Assembly: GCA_905182985.1 (NCBI GenBank)
Contig: CAJJDN010000007.1
Location: 916,720 to 980,719, forward strand
Direction of reading: 5' to 3'
DNA from: Paramecium sonneborni
Taxonomy: Eukaryota; Ciliophora; Oligohymenophorea; Peniculida; Parameciidae
Length of the DNA: 64,000 nucleotides
Positions 36,001-47,668 of the stretch are shown here, one piece after another. How positions within the stretch are numbered: the stretch's first letter is position 1; each line of letters opens with the position of its first letter. Made by a program: the position numbers and the translations under genes. The notes under the pieces were generated by a model. The model saw only the letters and a program-made list of their open reading frames with translations, made no database searches and had not been told where the DNA came from.

Positions 36001-37854
36001 ATAGATTATTATTTTCTTCTTATAATCTTTATAATTCTCTTTGATATTAATTTTATTTGACTCCATCATCAACAGTCTTTACTCCTGATAAAGCTTTAAA
36101 TTCAAGTAATTATATTTTATATTAGTTATTTTCTGTTTAAACAGATTCTAAATTGTCTTGTAATTCTTTATTTTTTTGCTTATATTCATCAATTATTCTT
36201 TATTTTTCATTTATCTCTTTTTCAATTTAATGAGTAATATTAGTTTAATCAATAAATTTAATTTCAGACTATTAAACTTCTTTTTTTAATTTTAATATCT
36301 CTTCAAATAGTATTTAATTATTTTCTTGCACTTCTAATATTTTAATATTTTAATCTTTGACTACTCTATGCTTTAATATTAATACCTCTTCTAATTTATT
36401 AATATAATCTGTTAAAACAGCAACATCTTCATCAACTTCTTCTTAATTAAGTATATTCAAAGTTTTTCTTCTTAAATTAGAAAATATTTAATCTTCATCT
36501 TCAACCTATTTTAAGTCATTTTATATATTGGTTTAATCTTTCTATTTCAATTGAACAGTCTTTTTTCTAACAAGTTCTGTTGTACTAGTCAACTAAAAAT
36601 TTAATTTTGCTATTTCTTCTTTTTAACTTTCTACAACTTTGTTTAAATTATTTAATTTATCAAAATCAATATTACTTTGATTAGAGTCTTAAATAACAGA
36701 AGAAAATCTCCTAGTAATTTAAGATCTTGACATCATTCTTGTTGTATATGGTGTAAATTATAAACTTTTAGTTTTAAAATATTCATCTTTAATAATAGAA
36801 GATTTCACCTATCTTAACAATATAACTTCAAATTCTTCAATATATTATTAATTCACTTTTACATCAGATATATTTTATGATAAAGCAGATGCTATAAATT
36901 TAATAAATTCATCCTATGCTTATTTATGTAATGAATATAATGAATCAATAATATAATATGTTGATTCAATTTGTAACATATTTATAGTAAAACATTGTTA
37001 ATATTTGATTAATCTTGATTTTAGAAAATTTGTTATTAATGGTTTGTCTTACTATTACATTTTGAATGAAGAAGTAAGAACTAATAAAACTCTTTCAATA
37101 TCTTCTCCATTATCATATTACATAATATTGGAAGGATATAAATTAGCTTAAACCATTTCAGCAAAAAAAATGTTGAGTAAAGAGAATGCAGATGACTCTG
37201 TTCCAAAACAAAGAAAAAATATTGTCAACATAATTAAGTCTGGTGAATACCCAACTTCATTATAATTAGATAGAAATGTCTCTAAGATTCTTCCTGTTGC
37301 TTATTTTAATGTTTCAAACTCATTTTCCTTAATAACATAGTATATGAACTCTCTTAATGAATAATTAAAGACTCCAGGAATCTCTGAAAATGCATTATTT
37401 AAATTATTTTTGAGTTTTTTTATTTCGGATTATTCACTCTGTGAAATTTTATTTTATGCTTACAAATATTCCTAATTAAGTATATACATATACTGCTTTA
37501 GCTTATTCTTTTGTAACTCCAAACTAATTTAACCACTCTAATGCTTTTGTATCCTAAAGAAATAATATGTGATTAGTTTCTACAAACCTTTTTATTGAAT
37601 CACTCTCTTCTTTACAAATCTTACATTATCTATGTAAAGTTTTATCTTCTTATCCTGAATCTGTAAATATTCTTCCTTTAAAATTTGAACATTTTTCGCA
37701 AACAGCTCTTTTACATCTATAAAATATATAATAATTATTACCTTTTACATTAATGCTCTGTTCCAAATTTTTTTTAACAAATTTAACAAGCTTTATATTT
37801 ACCTCTTTCAGCTGAAATCATTACTCTTTTAAATAGAGATTAAGGTTTCTTCAT
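33065..37854 (-). CDS. FYVE zinc finger + TBC-like + long coiled-coil protein, copy 1
   Basis: 1580 aa; introns 37472-37493 and 37717-37741; exact frame. Residues about 20-75 form a FYVE-type finger with four cysteine pairs: CQIC, HQCKRC, VCEKC and LHRQCKIC. Residues about 130-260 resemble a TBC (Rab-GAP) domain: GRILETFLSNYNEVGYSPDL then FLCFGTESSAFSLLNIFF, matching Yxxxx(V/I)GYxQGM and EExAFxxL. The rest, over 1200 residues, is an unbroken coiled coil ending EDARLIVEAKNQQ and YHLK. By family it would sit on PI3P membranes and tether or regulate Rab traffic. The YxQ glutamine needed for GAP catalysis is replaced (GYSPD), so GAP activity is doubtful. Two paralogues follow upstream. Confidence 0.8.
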
Positions 37855-37896
37855 TAAATATATGAATAATAATTTTATTTTATATTGTAAATAATA

Positions 37897-40800
37897 TCAA
37901 CTTATTGATGCCATTTCTTCTGATAATGTCTTAAATTGTACTAACAATGTCTATAGCTTTTTAATTTGCTTTTCTGATTCTATAATTTTCTTTTCCTTTT
38001 CTATAATAATGAGTTCAAGCTCTTTTATTTTTTATCTTAACTCTCTAATAATTTTTTCATAATCAATCAAATCCAATTTGTACTTCTCATTCTCTTATCT
38101 TAAGATAATTATTATCTTATCATGTTCAACTAATTCTAATTTTTATTTTTCAATAACCTCAATTAATTTAATTATTTCTGATTCTTTAGTTTATGCTTCT
38201 TTTATTAAAATTGCAATTTTTTCATCTTATTTAATAATTTCATTTTTATAATCTTGATTATACAAAATAAGTTCTTATATTCTTTTTTCCATATCTAGTA
38301 CATCTAATTCTAATTTGCTATTTTTATTTTCTAATTTTGTTAATTTCTCTAAATGTGCTTATATTTAAATAAGCAATTATTAATGTCTCTATTATTGATC
38401 TTTTTCAGCTTAAGCCATTTTACCTTCCAATTCTTTTATTAAAGACTTTAAATTATCTATTTCTAATTTTTAATTCTCACTCAATGTTTTATATTCATGA
38501 GCTTTCTTTTCCAATCCAATAATTATTAAATCTAATTCTCCTACTTTCTTAATATGATTTTAGGTTTCTTTTTCCAACCTTTCTAAAACTGCTTAATGCT
38601 AATTATATAATAATTAATATTTATCTTCTAATACTTTAAGTTTTCTAAGAAGATCTTCATTTTGAGATTTTAATTCATTCATTTTCTCATTTGTATTTTC
38701 TTTTACTTTTTCATACTCTATAATAATTAATCTATGTTTCTCTTATAAATCTTTATGTTCTCCGTCAAGCTAATTAAATCTTTTCTTCCATTCATCACAT
38801 TCAGCTATTAATTTCTCATGTCTATTATTTAAATCTTTGTGATCATTGTCTAATTTTGTCCATTTCTCCTCTAAAGTAACAAATATAACCTTAAGTGCTT
38901 TGAATTCCTTTCTATGCTCTTCAAGTTTATTATCTTTCTCTGCTATATCTTTTTCGAGTTTATTAATCTTTTGATTATTTTACTCAATAATTTATTTTAA
39001 TTCTTCAATTGTCTTTCTATCATCTTCTTTCTATTTATGATGATTAGCTTCTATTTCTGCTATTTTTTTAACACCTTTAGCTATACCTGCTTCAAGTAAT
39101 TTAATTGTTTCATCCTTCTCTTGAATTAAATTTTATAATTAGTTATTGGTATCTAATGACTAATTTAATTAATCTGATATTGTTTAATATTATTTTGTCA
39201 TATCTTATAATCTATTTTTCAAATCTTCTATTATTAAAAGTAATTCATTCTCTTTTCTATTATATTCTTCCAAATTCTATCTTTTTTCTATTCTTATTTA
39301 ATCTAATTCTTCTCCTTAAATTTCATATTATTTAGATAATTATTCATATTTAGCCTTCAAATCTTCAAGATCTTCTTGTTATTAAATTATTACTAATTCA
39401 TGATGTTCTATTTTTTTAAACAAAGCTGCTATCTCAAGAGTTAGTTTTTCATTTTCTCTTTTTGTTGAATCTAATTCAATCAATCTTACTTCTAAATTTC
39501 CTATAATCTTAAGTTTATCTTAATTTAATTATTATAAACCCAATAATTCTTTATTCGATTAATTAATTTATTATTCCAATAATACAATCCTTTATTGCTC
39601 TTAATCTATTTTCTATTATAATTATTCCTCGTTCTTTTTTTAAATCAAAGCAATATTTATTTAATAATTTTTTTCCCTTGAAGGTGTCATTGGTGAAGGT
39701 GGTTATATTTAAGAACTTTGATTCTTCAAATCTTTTATCTAAATATACAAATCCTTATTTGTTCTTAATGAAGTTTCAAGCTATTATTCTAATTCTTTAT
39801 TTGATTTCTGAATTGTAACAACCATATCCTAAGCATCTTCTTAAAGTTTATTAGAATATTTATTTTACTCTTCTAATTAAGAAATCTGTATCTCATATTC
39901 CTAAATTCTTTTTCTTAATTATTCATTAGTTTCTATTAATTATTTATCTACATTTGAATTATTATTATTAATTTAAGGTTATTAATTTTATAATTCTTTA
40001 ATCCTATTTTATAATTCAGTAACTAATTTATGTTTTAACATTAAGGTTTCTTCAACCTTTATAATATATTACTTTAAATTTGTTTTTTCTTCATCTACTT
40101 CTATAGTAGCTTTAACTTCCACAGATTTTCTTTTTGGTTCTTACAATGCTTTATCTTAGACAGCAGCAAACTCTGATACACTTTATTCAGGTTTTATTTA
40201 AACTTCAATTTTAAGATCTCTATTATGTTCAGGTTAAATTTAATTTGATTGTTTTTTATCAGTTGATCTTGATATAACAACACTTTAAGTCACTCTTTTG
40301 TGAGGAATAAACATTATATTTTTTGTTAAAAGAAAATCTTTCTCACATTAAGTAGATTTAACATTTCTTAAAATTTAAGCTTCAATATCTTCTAAAGAAT
40401 TTATAAAGACCTTGATATCTTCAAATTATTAATAAAAGCAAACTGCTAAGCTTTTGATAAAATTATCATATCCAGTTTTAGGATTAACAAGCATTTGATT
40501 AATAATATAGAATGATGTCTAAAACTAAAAAAAGTTGATTCCCAATGATAGAATATATCTTTGAGCTCTTTATTTTATAAATGGTTTAATTATTTATAAA
40601 TCTGATGATTTAATTTTAAATCCCTATTCTAAGACTTAAAAAAGTTAATCATTCTCATTTTAATAATCATATGGCATTTTTTTTAAATTTAATGGATACA
40701 AATAAGAAGGAATTATTTCTGAATATAATATTGTTAAAATTGCATATGCAGATGATTCAGAACAGAAACACAACAGAAATGTTGTTATTATTACTTAATC

Positions 40801-41430
40801 TGAACTGTATCCTATTTCTGGATATTATAATAATATTGCTCCTAAAACTCTGCATATCTGTTATTATAATTAATCTTATTCGATATCTTTCATTAAGTAA
40901 AATAAAAATTCCCTATAAGAAAAGGTTAGATTCATCCAGAATTCAATCATTACCATTTATAACTCTTATTTCATCCTTAAAAACTCTGCTTTATCTTTTT
41001 GTCGATCATTTTCTTTTTATGCCAAATCATATTCCTATAACATTAATAAGATATTACCTTTTTAGCTAAATCAATAGTAAGACCTGATTATTTTAACCAT
41101 TCTATTGCATATGTATCTTTTCCTAAACCTATTTTTTATGATTCTATAAACTTCTTAATTGAATCACTTTCATCTTTACATACATTACAAATTCTGTGGG
41201 TTTATTTTGAAAATCCTGTATCAGTTAAAACAGGTCCATGATGATTTGCACAATTCTAACATACAGCTCTTCGACACCTTAAATTTAGATTATTACACAA
41301 ACCTTTTGCATTAGTGTTCTTTATGAAAAATTCCAAATTCTTTCTAACAGATTTGACACTTTTTAAATTTACCTCTTGCTTCACCCAATATTACCCCTTT
41401 TATCAAATTTTAAGTTGATTTCTTTGACAT
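37897..41430 (-). CDS. FYVE zinc finger + TBC-like + long coiled-coil protein, copy 2
   Basis: 1161 aa; introns 41035-41057 and 41278-41302; exact frame. The finger reads CQIC, HQCKRC, VCQNC and HRICNVC. The TBC-like part has RVLGAILLQYPEIGYSSD and FLLCFCSESSAYAILTILY; again the catalytic Gln is absent. A coiled coil of about 800 residues follows, shorter than in copy 1, ending KTLSEEMASIS. Both introns sit at the same protein positions as in copies 1 and 3: inside the finger right after CKR, and after the helix that follows it. It starts 147 bp from the stop of copy 3 and ends 43 bp before the start of copy 1, all on one strand. Confidence 0.8.
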
Positions 41431-41576
41431 TTAGATATGAAAATAAAATATATTTAAAGAATTTGATTAATATCATCACTTAAATTTTGATTCATTCTAA
41501 CTATTAATCATACATCATCTCAAAATGTAAAATATGGAATAATATATATATTTGTATAAATTTATTATGAATTCAA

Positions 41577-44500
41577 TCACTTCATTATTTGAACAAAATA
41601 ATTGCTCATCAAATCCTTTAATTTAATCATTCCATTATTAAGAGTTTCCAATTGATTTTATTTTTCAATTAAAATCATTTTTAATGTGGTTATTTATTGA
41701 TTTCTTACTTCAAGAATTAATTTGGCATCTTCTTAATCAATTTATTTGTTTTTAAACTTCTATTCTGAAAAAGAAAATACTTCAGAAGGAGAAAAAATAG
41801 GTAAATCTATAATTATATCTCTTACTCCTTATAAAATCTTCTTTTCTCTTTTAGATTCCTCCTATACTTCTAAGTATTTATTCTTTGATAATTATAATTA
41901 TTAAATTCTTGATTCTAATTCTTCTTTGCCGATTTAAAATTATTATAGTTTTTATTATAATTATAATATTACAATGTCTAAATTTGGGTTTTAATTTAAA
42001 TCATTTTAATCGAATGTCTGTTTAAATATCTAGAGTATTTTTTTTTTAGTAGAATTAATTCGTTAAAAAACACTATTTATTTTTTCAATCAATAAATTTA
42101 ATGAATTGTAATCAAAAACAAAGGAATCTTCAACTTACTCAATCAATTCATTTAACTTTTTTACAAATTAACTATCCTCAAAAATATTTGAGAAATCCTC
42201 TGAAAATTCTGTTTATTTCTCAATTAAATGACTAATTTTCTCTATTAATAAAGATATTGCTTAATCATTTATATTGTTTTTTTAAATTTTATCATCTAAA
42301 TTCAATAATATAATTATTTTAGTTATTAATTCTTCAATCTATTTACTATCTATTGTTTCATTAATTTTAACAACATTATCTTAATTTATTTTCATCCAAG
42401 CTTTTTCTTTTTATTTAAATTATCTAATTTTACTCTTCTTTTTCTCCAATTTTTCTTATAATGCATTAATTTCTTTTTCTTAACTATTTAGAAGACTTAT
42501 TTAAATTTCTGGATTTACTAATTTATCCTTTTCTACTTGAATCATCATTTATAAATGAGCATAATGTTTTTATTTTAATTATTAATATTTTTCTTCCTAC
42601 TCTTTTAATTATGTTTAAATTTACTAAAAATCTTTCGATTACTCTTTGTCTTTAAAAATATCTTAATTATTATTTATATTTTGCGTAATTGTATTTTTTT
42701 ATTATTTTTCTTATGTTTCTAATTTTAATGTCAAATCTTTTAATTGTTATTCCGCTAAAAATCTGTCTTTTTATTCTTTTTATAACTGTTATTTAAGTGA
42801 TTGTATTTGCTGATTAAATCTATCTTATGTTTATCTAAGCTATAAATTTGATTCATTTTATGTATCTGAGATTTATCTTTATAATGTTAAAACCAAACTA
42901 TTATCTTATTTATATAAACTTGATTATTTATTTTCAAGATCTTAAATTGATTTTTTATACAACTTATTTTACTTTTCTAATTGTTCAATCGAACTTTCTA
43001 ATTCAACAATTTAAGCAGTTGTATCAAATTTGTTTTTATTTAATTTTAACTCTAATTCAGAAATTTATTTATCTTTTAATTGTAATTTAGCTTCTAGATC
43101 CGTAATAAGGCCTTAATCTTTTTTAGATTTTTAATTTTAATCTAAATTTTATTATTTGGCTTTTAATTTTTCATACTTTCTTTTGTATTTTTAGAAGTTT
43201 TTTTCTAAAATCTCCTATTCATACTAATCTTAACTAGCTGTAGATGCATAACTTTTCGATAATTACTATTATTCTAATTATTCTTTAAGTTGTATATTTG
43301 CTTTATACTCAATAAATACTTAAGACTCTAATTTTTTAATATAGGCCTACAATTATTGTTTTTCAAAATCCTAGTTATTTTATTTTTATTATTATGTAGC
43401 TCTTCTAAGGCTTTATAATTCTTCATCTTGATAAGAAATATATTAATCCAAATTAATATCTTTTTCTGGAGACTTATATAAAGATATAAATTATGATGTT
43501 TATTCTAACTTTAATTCTAAATTTTCTATCTCTAATTTTTGTTTCTCAATTTTGTTTGATTATTCTTGGTTAACTTTTTATAGCCTCTCAATTTCATTTT
43601 TCAATATAATAATTTATTCTTAATATTTAATACCTGCTTCTTAATCTTTCTCTTGTATAAATGATTGTTGTCTTGCTGATATACTGCTATTAGATTTTTA
43701 GATTGCTGGAATAATTTTGGAAAAATCAACTTATTTAGTTAAGAAATATCCATCCTAAATTTTTGCAGAACGTACATTTCTTAATAATATTAATTCAATA
43801 TCATCTTATGATTACTATCGAAAGATTTATATCTATATATTATATGCAGATGCTAAATATTTAGTCAAATCATCATAAGCACTTTATGGTTACAAAAATA
43901 GCTAGTTAATGATAAAGAAAGTTGTTTCAAATAAAAAGAAATTAATTGTAAACGATTATATGTAACGAGCCAATCTATATCTTAGAAATGTTTTCACATA
44001 AGGTGAATCTTAAGAACTTATTTTGAATGACTAAGTTAATACTAACATTGTCTTATCTATTTCTGTAAAGTATTCACATTTTTCCTTTCTTAAACTCAAA
44101 GGATAAGAATATTGTGGAATAATATGTGAATAAATAAATACCAAAATTTGATAAGCTGAGGCTTCACTACAAAAACACAGTAAAAATAAAGTTAAAAAAA
44201 CTTAATCAGGTACATAACCAACTTCTGGGTATATTTTCAAAAATGTTCCAAGAACTCGATTAATTGAATCTAAAATTAAAGTAATATCAAAATCTTTTAT
44301 TACTAAATAAAAGAATTCTGATAGTGAATAATTTTTAAAGTGAACAATCTCCTAAAATACTTATGGTAATTCAATTTTCATTTTCGAACTTTCTTCTTTA
44401 TTGTTTTGGTTGTTCTATTCTCTTTAAGATTAATCAAAATCCTGAAAATTAAATATTAAATACTAAATTAGCTTATTCAACACTACTTCCAAATGATTTC

Positions 44501-44836
44501 AACCATTATTTTGAAAATGTATCTTCCATGAATATAATTTTGTATTGATTAATAAACTTTCTTAATTATTCACTTTCTTCTTTGCAATAACTGCATTATC
44601 TATGTGTAGCTTTTGATGGAACACCATCTATAATTGTGAATGCTTTGTGAGGTGAACATTTTTCACATACTGCCCTTTTACATCTTAATGATATATAAAA
44701 TCATATATTACCTTTTACATTAATGCTCTTTTACAGAAAGGGCAGAAAAAGATTGATTACAGATTTAACAATTTTTTGCTTTTCCTCTATCTACATTGTT
44801 GATAACACATTTAATTAATTTTGGTGCTTTTTTCAT
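41577..44836 (-). CDS. FYVE zinc finger + TBC-like + long coiled-coil protein, copy 3
   Basis: 1069 aa; introns 44442-44463 and 44684-44711; exact frame. Finger: CQIC, HQCKRC, VCEKC, HRQCSYC. TBC-like part: RVLGTFLKIYPEVGYVPD then FLLCFCSEASAYQILVF. The coiled coil ends EDAKLILEVRNQQITTLK, close to the end of copy 1 (EDARLIVEAKNQQ), so copies 1 and 3 share a conserved tail that copy 2 lacks. Function inferred as for copy 1. The start is the ATG of MKKAPKLIK, matching MKKPQSLFK of copy 1. Confidence 0.8.
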
Positions 44837-44880
44837 TTATCTATTTTGATAATAAATATTAATTTTAATGATAATTATCT

Positions 44881-46343
44881 TCATTTATATTTTTCACATA
44901 AGATTTCTTTTTTTACAAAATCATTATGAGTTACGCTAGTGTATTATCCTTAATAAGCTGGAACTTACATTATTTCACCTTGTTAATCAATAGCTTTTAT
45001 TTTATCAACTTATTTAGGTTAATAGGATTATTTATTTTATGATTATCCTAAAAATAAATCAATTGTTGGAAATGGTTTGCCATTGGGAGGTTTTGTGTAC
45101 TAATATTCTAAATAAATAATTACAGCATTATCTTATAATTACTATATTTTAAAACTCTATTTATATGTTGTATTTGGATTAAAAGGTAATTCTGGTATAA
45201 CTGTTTTATAATGACTTTATTTAAATTATTCATAATGAAGGTCACCATAGTTCATATAGAAATTCTTAATTTAAATATATCATACCTTATATGATGTCAT
45301 TGGTGTTGTACCAAGTGATGGTTTATATTATTTAGTTACTTTTTATTCTGGAGGATTGATTTAATAAGATTTAAAATCAGATCCCATAGTAGTTTTATAT
45401 TCACATGATTCAACTGATTTGAACTTTTTGAATTATTCTAAATCAACCTTAAGATCTTGTTCTTTTATTGGATTTTCTTTATAACTTGATCTGTAATTTG
45501 AATTCCAACATAAATTCGTAGCAAATGGTTTATATTAAAATTTACATTTGCATCGACCACATGGACATTAGACACATATACATTTTCCTAATAATTTTTC
45601 AATATATAATTACCTGCTAAATGTTTTACAAATTCTTCTTATTCCGATAGATGTTATTCTACTAAACATTAAATATGTTCTTATTCGCTTATATTTTATG
45701 ATTATTATTCTTCTTCATTCTATTCTTCTTAAATTCCTTAAATCACTTTAGTTTTATTTTAAGATATTTCACATTATTATTCTTGCTTATCAATACATTC
45801 TTCATTTTTATTTTCTAATGGCTATTTCGTCTAAACAACTTGTTATTGCTCTTTTTTCTAAAGAAGTGATCTATTTTCTGACTAAAGAGATTATTCTGTT
45901 TCTAGTATCATTTATGGGTTATTGAGTAATGATTTAGACAGATTTTGGTTTTTCTCTGTTAAATTTGAAGTATATCTTTGTTAAAGATTTCCTAATGTTT
46001 TTAATTTAAGCTAAGGTAAGGATTAGCTAATTAAAGGAGGTGTTTCATGTCTACTTGTTCCATTTTTTGTTAATGGAATCAAAGGACCTCCTTTTAGTGA
46101 TTTTAATAAGACTCTTTTGCCATATTTAGGTTCTCTACTTGAATTAATTTCTGATTTCTAAGATGTATTTATTGATAATAAAGTTTCCTTAAATTTTACT
46201 ATATCATCTGAGCTTTTTTCATCTTTATCATTTCTCTTTAAACTATTTTAGCTTTTAGTTAATTTTGTTAGAGTTCTTTCTGTTGGTTTGACTATATGGG
46301 AATTGCTGGGTTTAAGTTTTTCTAAAATAGTTTCAGAAATCAT
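44881..46343 (-). CDS. SAXO/MAP6-like axonemal microtubule stabiliser
   Basis: About 471 aa (463 if a further 24-nt in-frame intron is real); introns 45588-45613 and one of 21 nt near 45280. After a 230-residue Ser/Gln/Glu-rich N-terminus comes the Cys-rich motif CICVQCPCGRCKCKF, as in the start of SAXO/FAM154 proteins (CICxxCxCGRxxC), then microtubule-binding Mn-type repeats around phrases such as SYRSSYKENP-like text, CEYKTTMGSDFKSYQI and YKPSLGTTPMTSYK. By family it lies inside or along doublet microtubules and stabilises cilia. Unusual point: in animal and trypanosome SAXO the Cys motif is at the extreme N-terminus, while here it is preceded by a long extension. It starts 38 bp from the neighbouring small gene. 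Confidence 0.85.
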
Positions 46344-46381
46344 TCAATAAATAAATAATTACAATTATTGTTTTATAAATT

Positions 46382-46773
46382 TCATACTTATTTCTTTTGT
46401 CTAATAAAATAATTTATAGGATATTATTCCTATTCTAATTATAACAATTATTATAGAATTCTATCCCTTTTCTCTTTGTTACACTAATATTGGGATCCCC
46501 TCTCGTTATTTTATAGACAATATTGGAATTATTAATTATTCATTTTATCTAATAACACTTATTCTGAACCATATGAAAAATCGTTTTTAACATTTACTAA
46601 ATTTATTTTAAATATTCTTTAGGTTTGATACTTTCAGAAAATTTTGGATCTAAATATTTGCTAAATTATTTAAAATGAAATCATTACTTAAGTTATTTCA
46701 TTCTTCCAACTGTTGTAGAAATTGCTTTTTTGAAAAAAATTTCATCACATTCTTCATTATTATAAAATTTCAT
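46382..46773 (-). CDS. hypothetical protein, about 109 aa (splicing tentative)
   Basis: The start MKFYNNEECDEIFFKKAIST is clear, and a 27-nt intron (46661-46687) joins it to KYLDPKFSE. The frame then needs a second intron; a 35-nt GTA...TAG (46597-46631) gives an exact frame ending in a Gln-rich helix (KEKRDRILQQLLQLEQEQ) at TGA 46382. Without it, the protein reads on for about 30 residues and stops earlier. No domain recognised. 35 nt is long for this genome, so the 3' half is uncertain. Confidence 0.5.
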
Positions 46774-46931
46774 AATCTTTTACATAAATAGATTAAAAGT
46801 AATTTTAATAATCATTTATATTAAGATTCAAGGTATCTGGTAGCAAATCCACCATATATTGAAATAAAATAAAAAAATATAGTTATTGTTTGTAACAATT
46901 TATTAATAATTTATATTGAACACAAATCATT

Positions 46932-47592
46932 TCATCCAAATGCTACCTTTTTTCTTCCTCTTTATCTGACTTGCCTTAATTTCTCAATTACATCTTTTCC
47001 TTTATTTTATTATTTTTTATATTCCTCTAATAATAATTAAAATTCATTTTCAAGAGTAGGATGAGTACTTAAAAAAGCTTTTTCCAATACATATAAATCA
47101 ACAGCAAAATCTTCTACAAATCCCACTTTTGTATAACTTAATCCGAAATCAATAAAGTATGGTTTTTAATTCTAAACTAAAATATTGGAAGTTGTTAAAT
47201 CCCCATGAATTATTCCACCATTATGTAATTTAGCAATATCTTAAGCAACTAAAATTAAAATTTGCTGTAATTCAACTTGTTTGCCCTCTTTTTCTAAATT
47301 ATTCAAATAATCTTTCAGTTTGATTCCATCAATAAACATCATTATTATTGAATTATTGTCTACATAATATAAATGTGGAACATTTACTCCTAATTATCTA
47401 GCCTTACTTAATAATCTTGATTCCTAAATAGATAATAATTTATACAGTTTTAACTCTTTCTGTAGTAATTCTATCATCTAATACTTTTAATCGGTATTAT
47501 TTTGATAATCTTTCTTTTAAAATGGCTAAATCCCCTAAAAACTAAATTTTATAAATCTTTGCCTCTGCCCCTTAAGAAATTAATTATTACAT
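46932..47592 (-). CDS. BUD32: KEOPS complex kinase Bud32 (TP53RK/PRPK)
   Basis: 212 aa after intron 47424-47445. Family signatures: QGAEAKIY at the N-terminus in place of a glycine loop, [11 protein letters not shown], the small N-lobe, [12 protein letters not shown] for the catalytic loop, FIDFGLSY for [15 protein letters not shown], and the C-terminal VRQRGRKK tail. The length is that of the minimal Piwi-like Bud32 kinases. By family it is the ATPase/kinase of KEOPS/EKC, which makes the t6A modification on ANN-decoding tRNAs together with Kae1, Cgi121 and Pcc1; none of those partners is in the window. All catalytic residues are present. Confidence 0.95.
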
Positions 47593-47668
47593 AATTTTAA
47601 AAAATAATAGAAAGTAAATAAATAATTAATTTTATTATTTATAAAAGAAATATATTATTAAAATTATT

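Noticed and set aside
40671..41069. 132-aa plus-strand ORF with membrane-like composition
   Set aside because: Antisense shadow of the TBC-like region of FYVE copy 2; Leu/Ile-rich text results from reading AT-rich coding DNA backwards.
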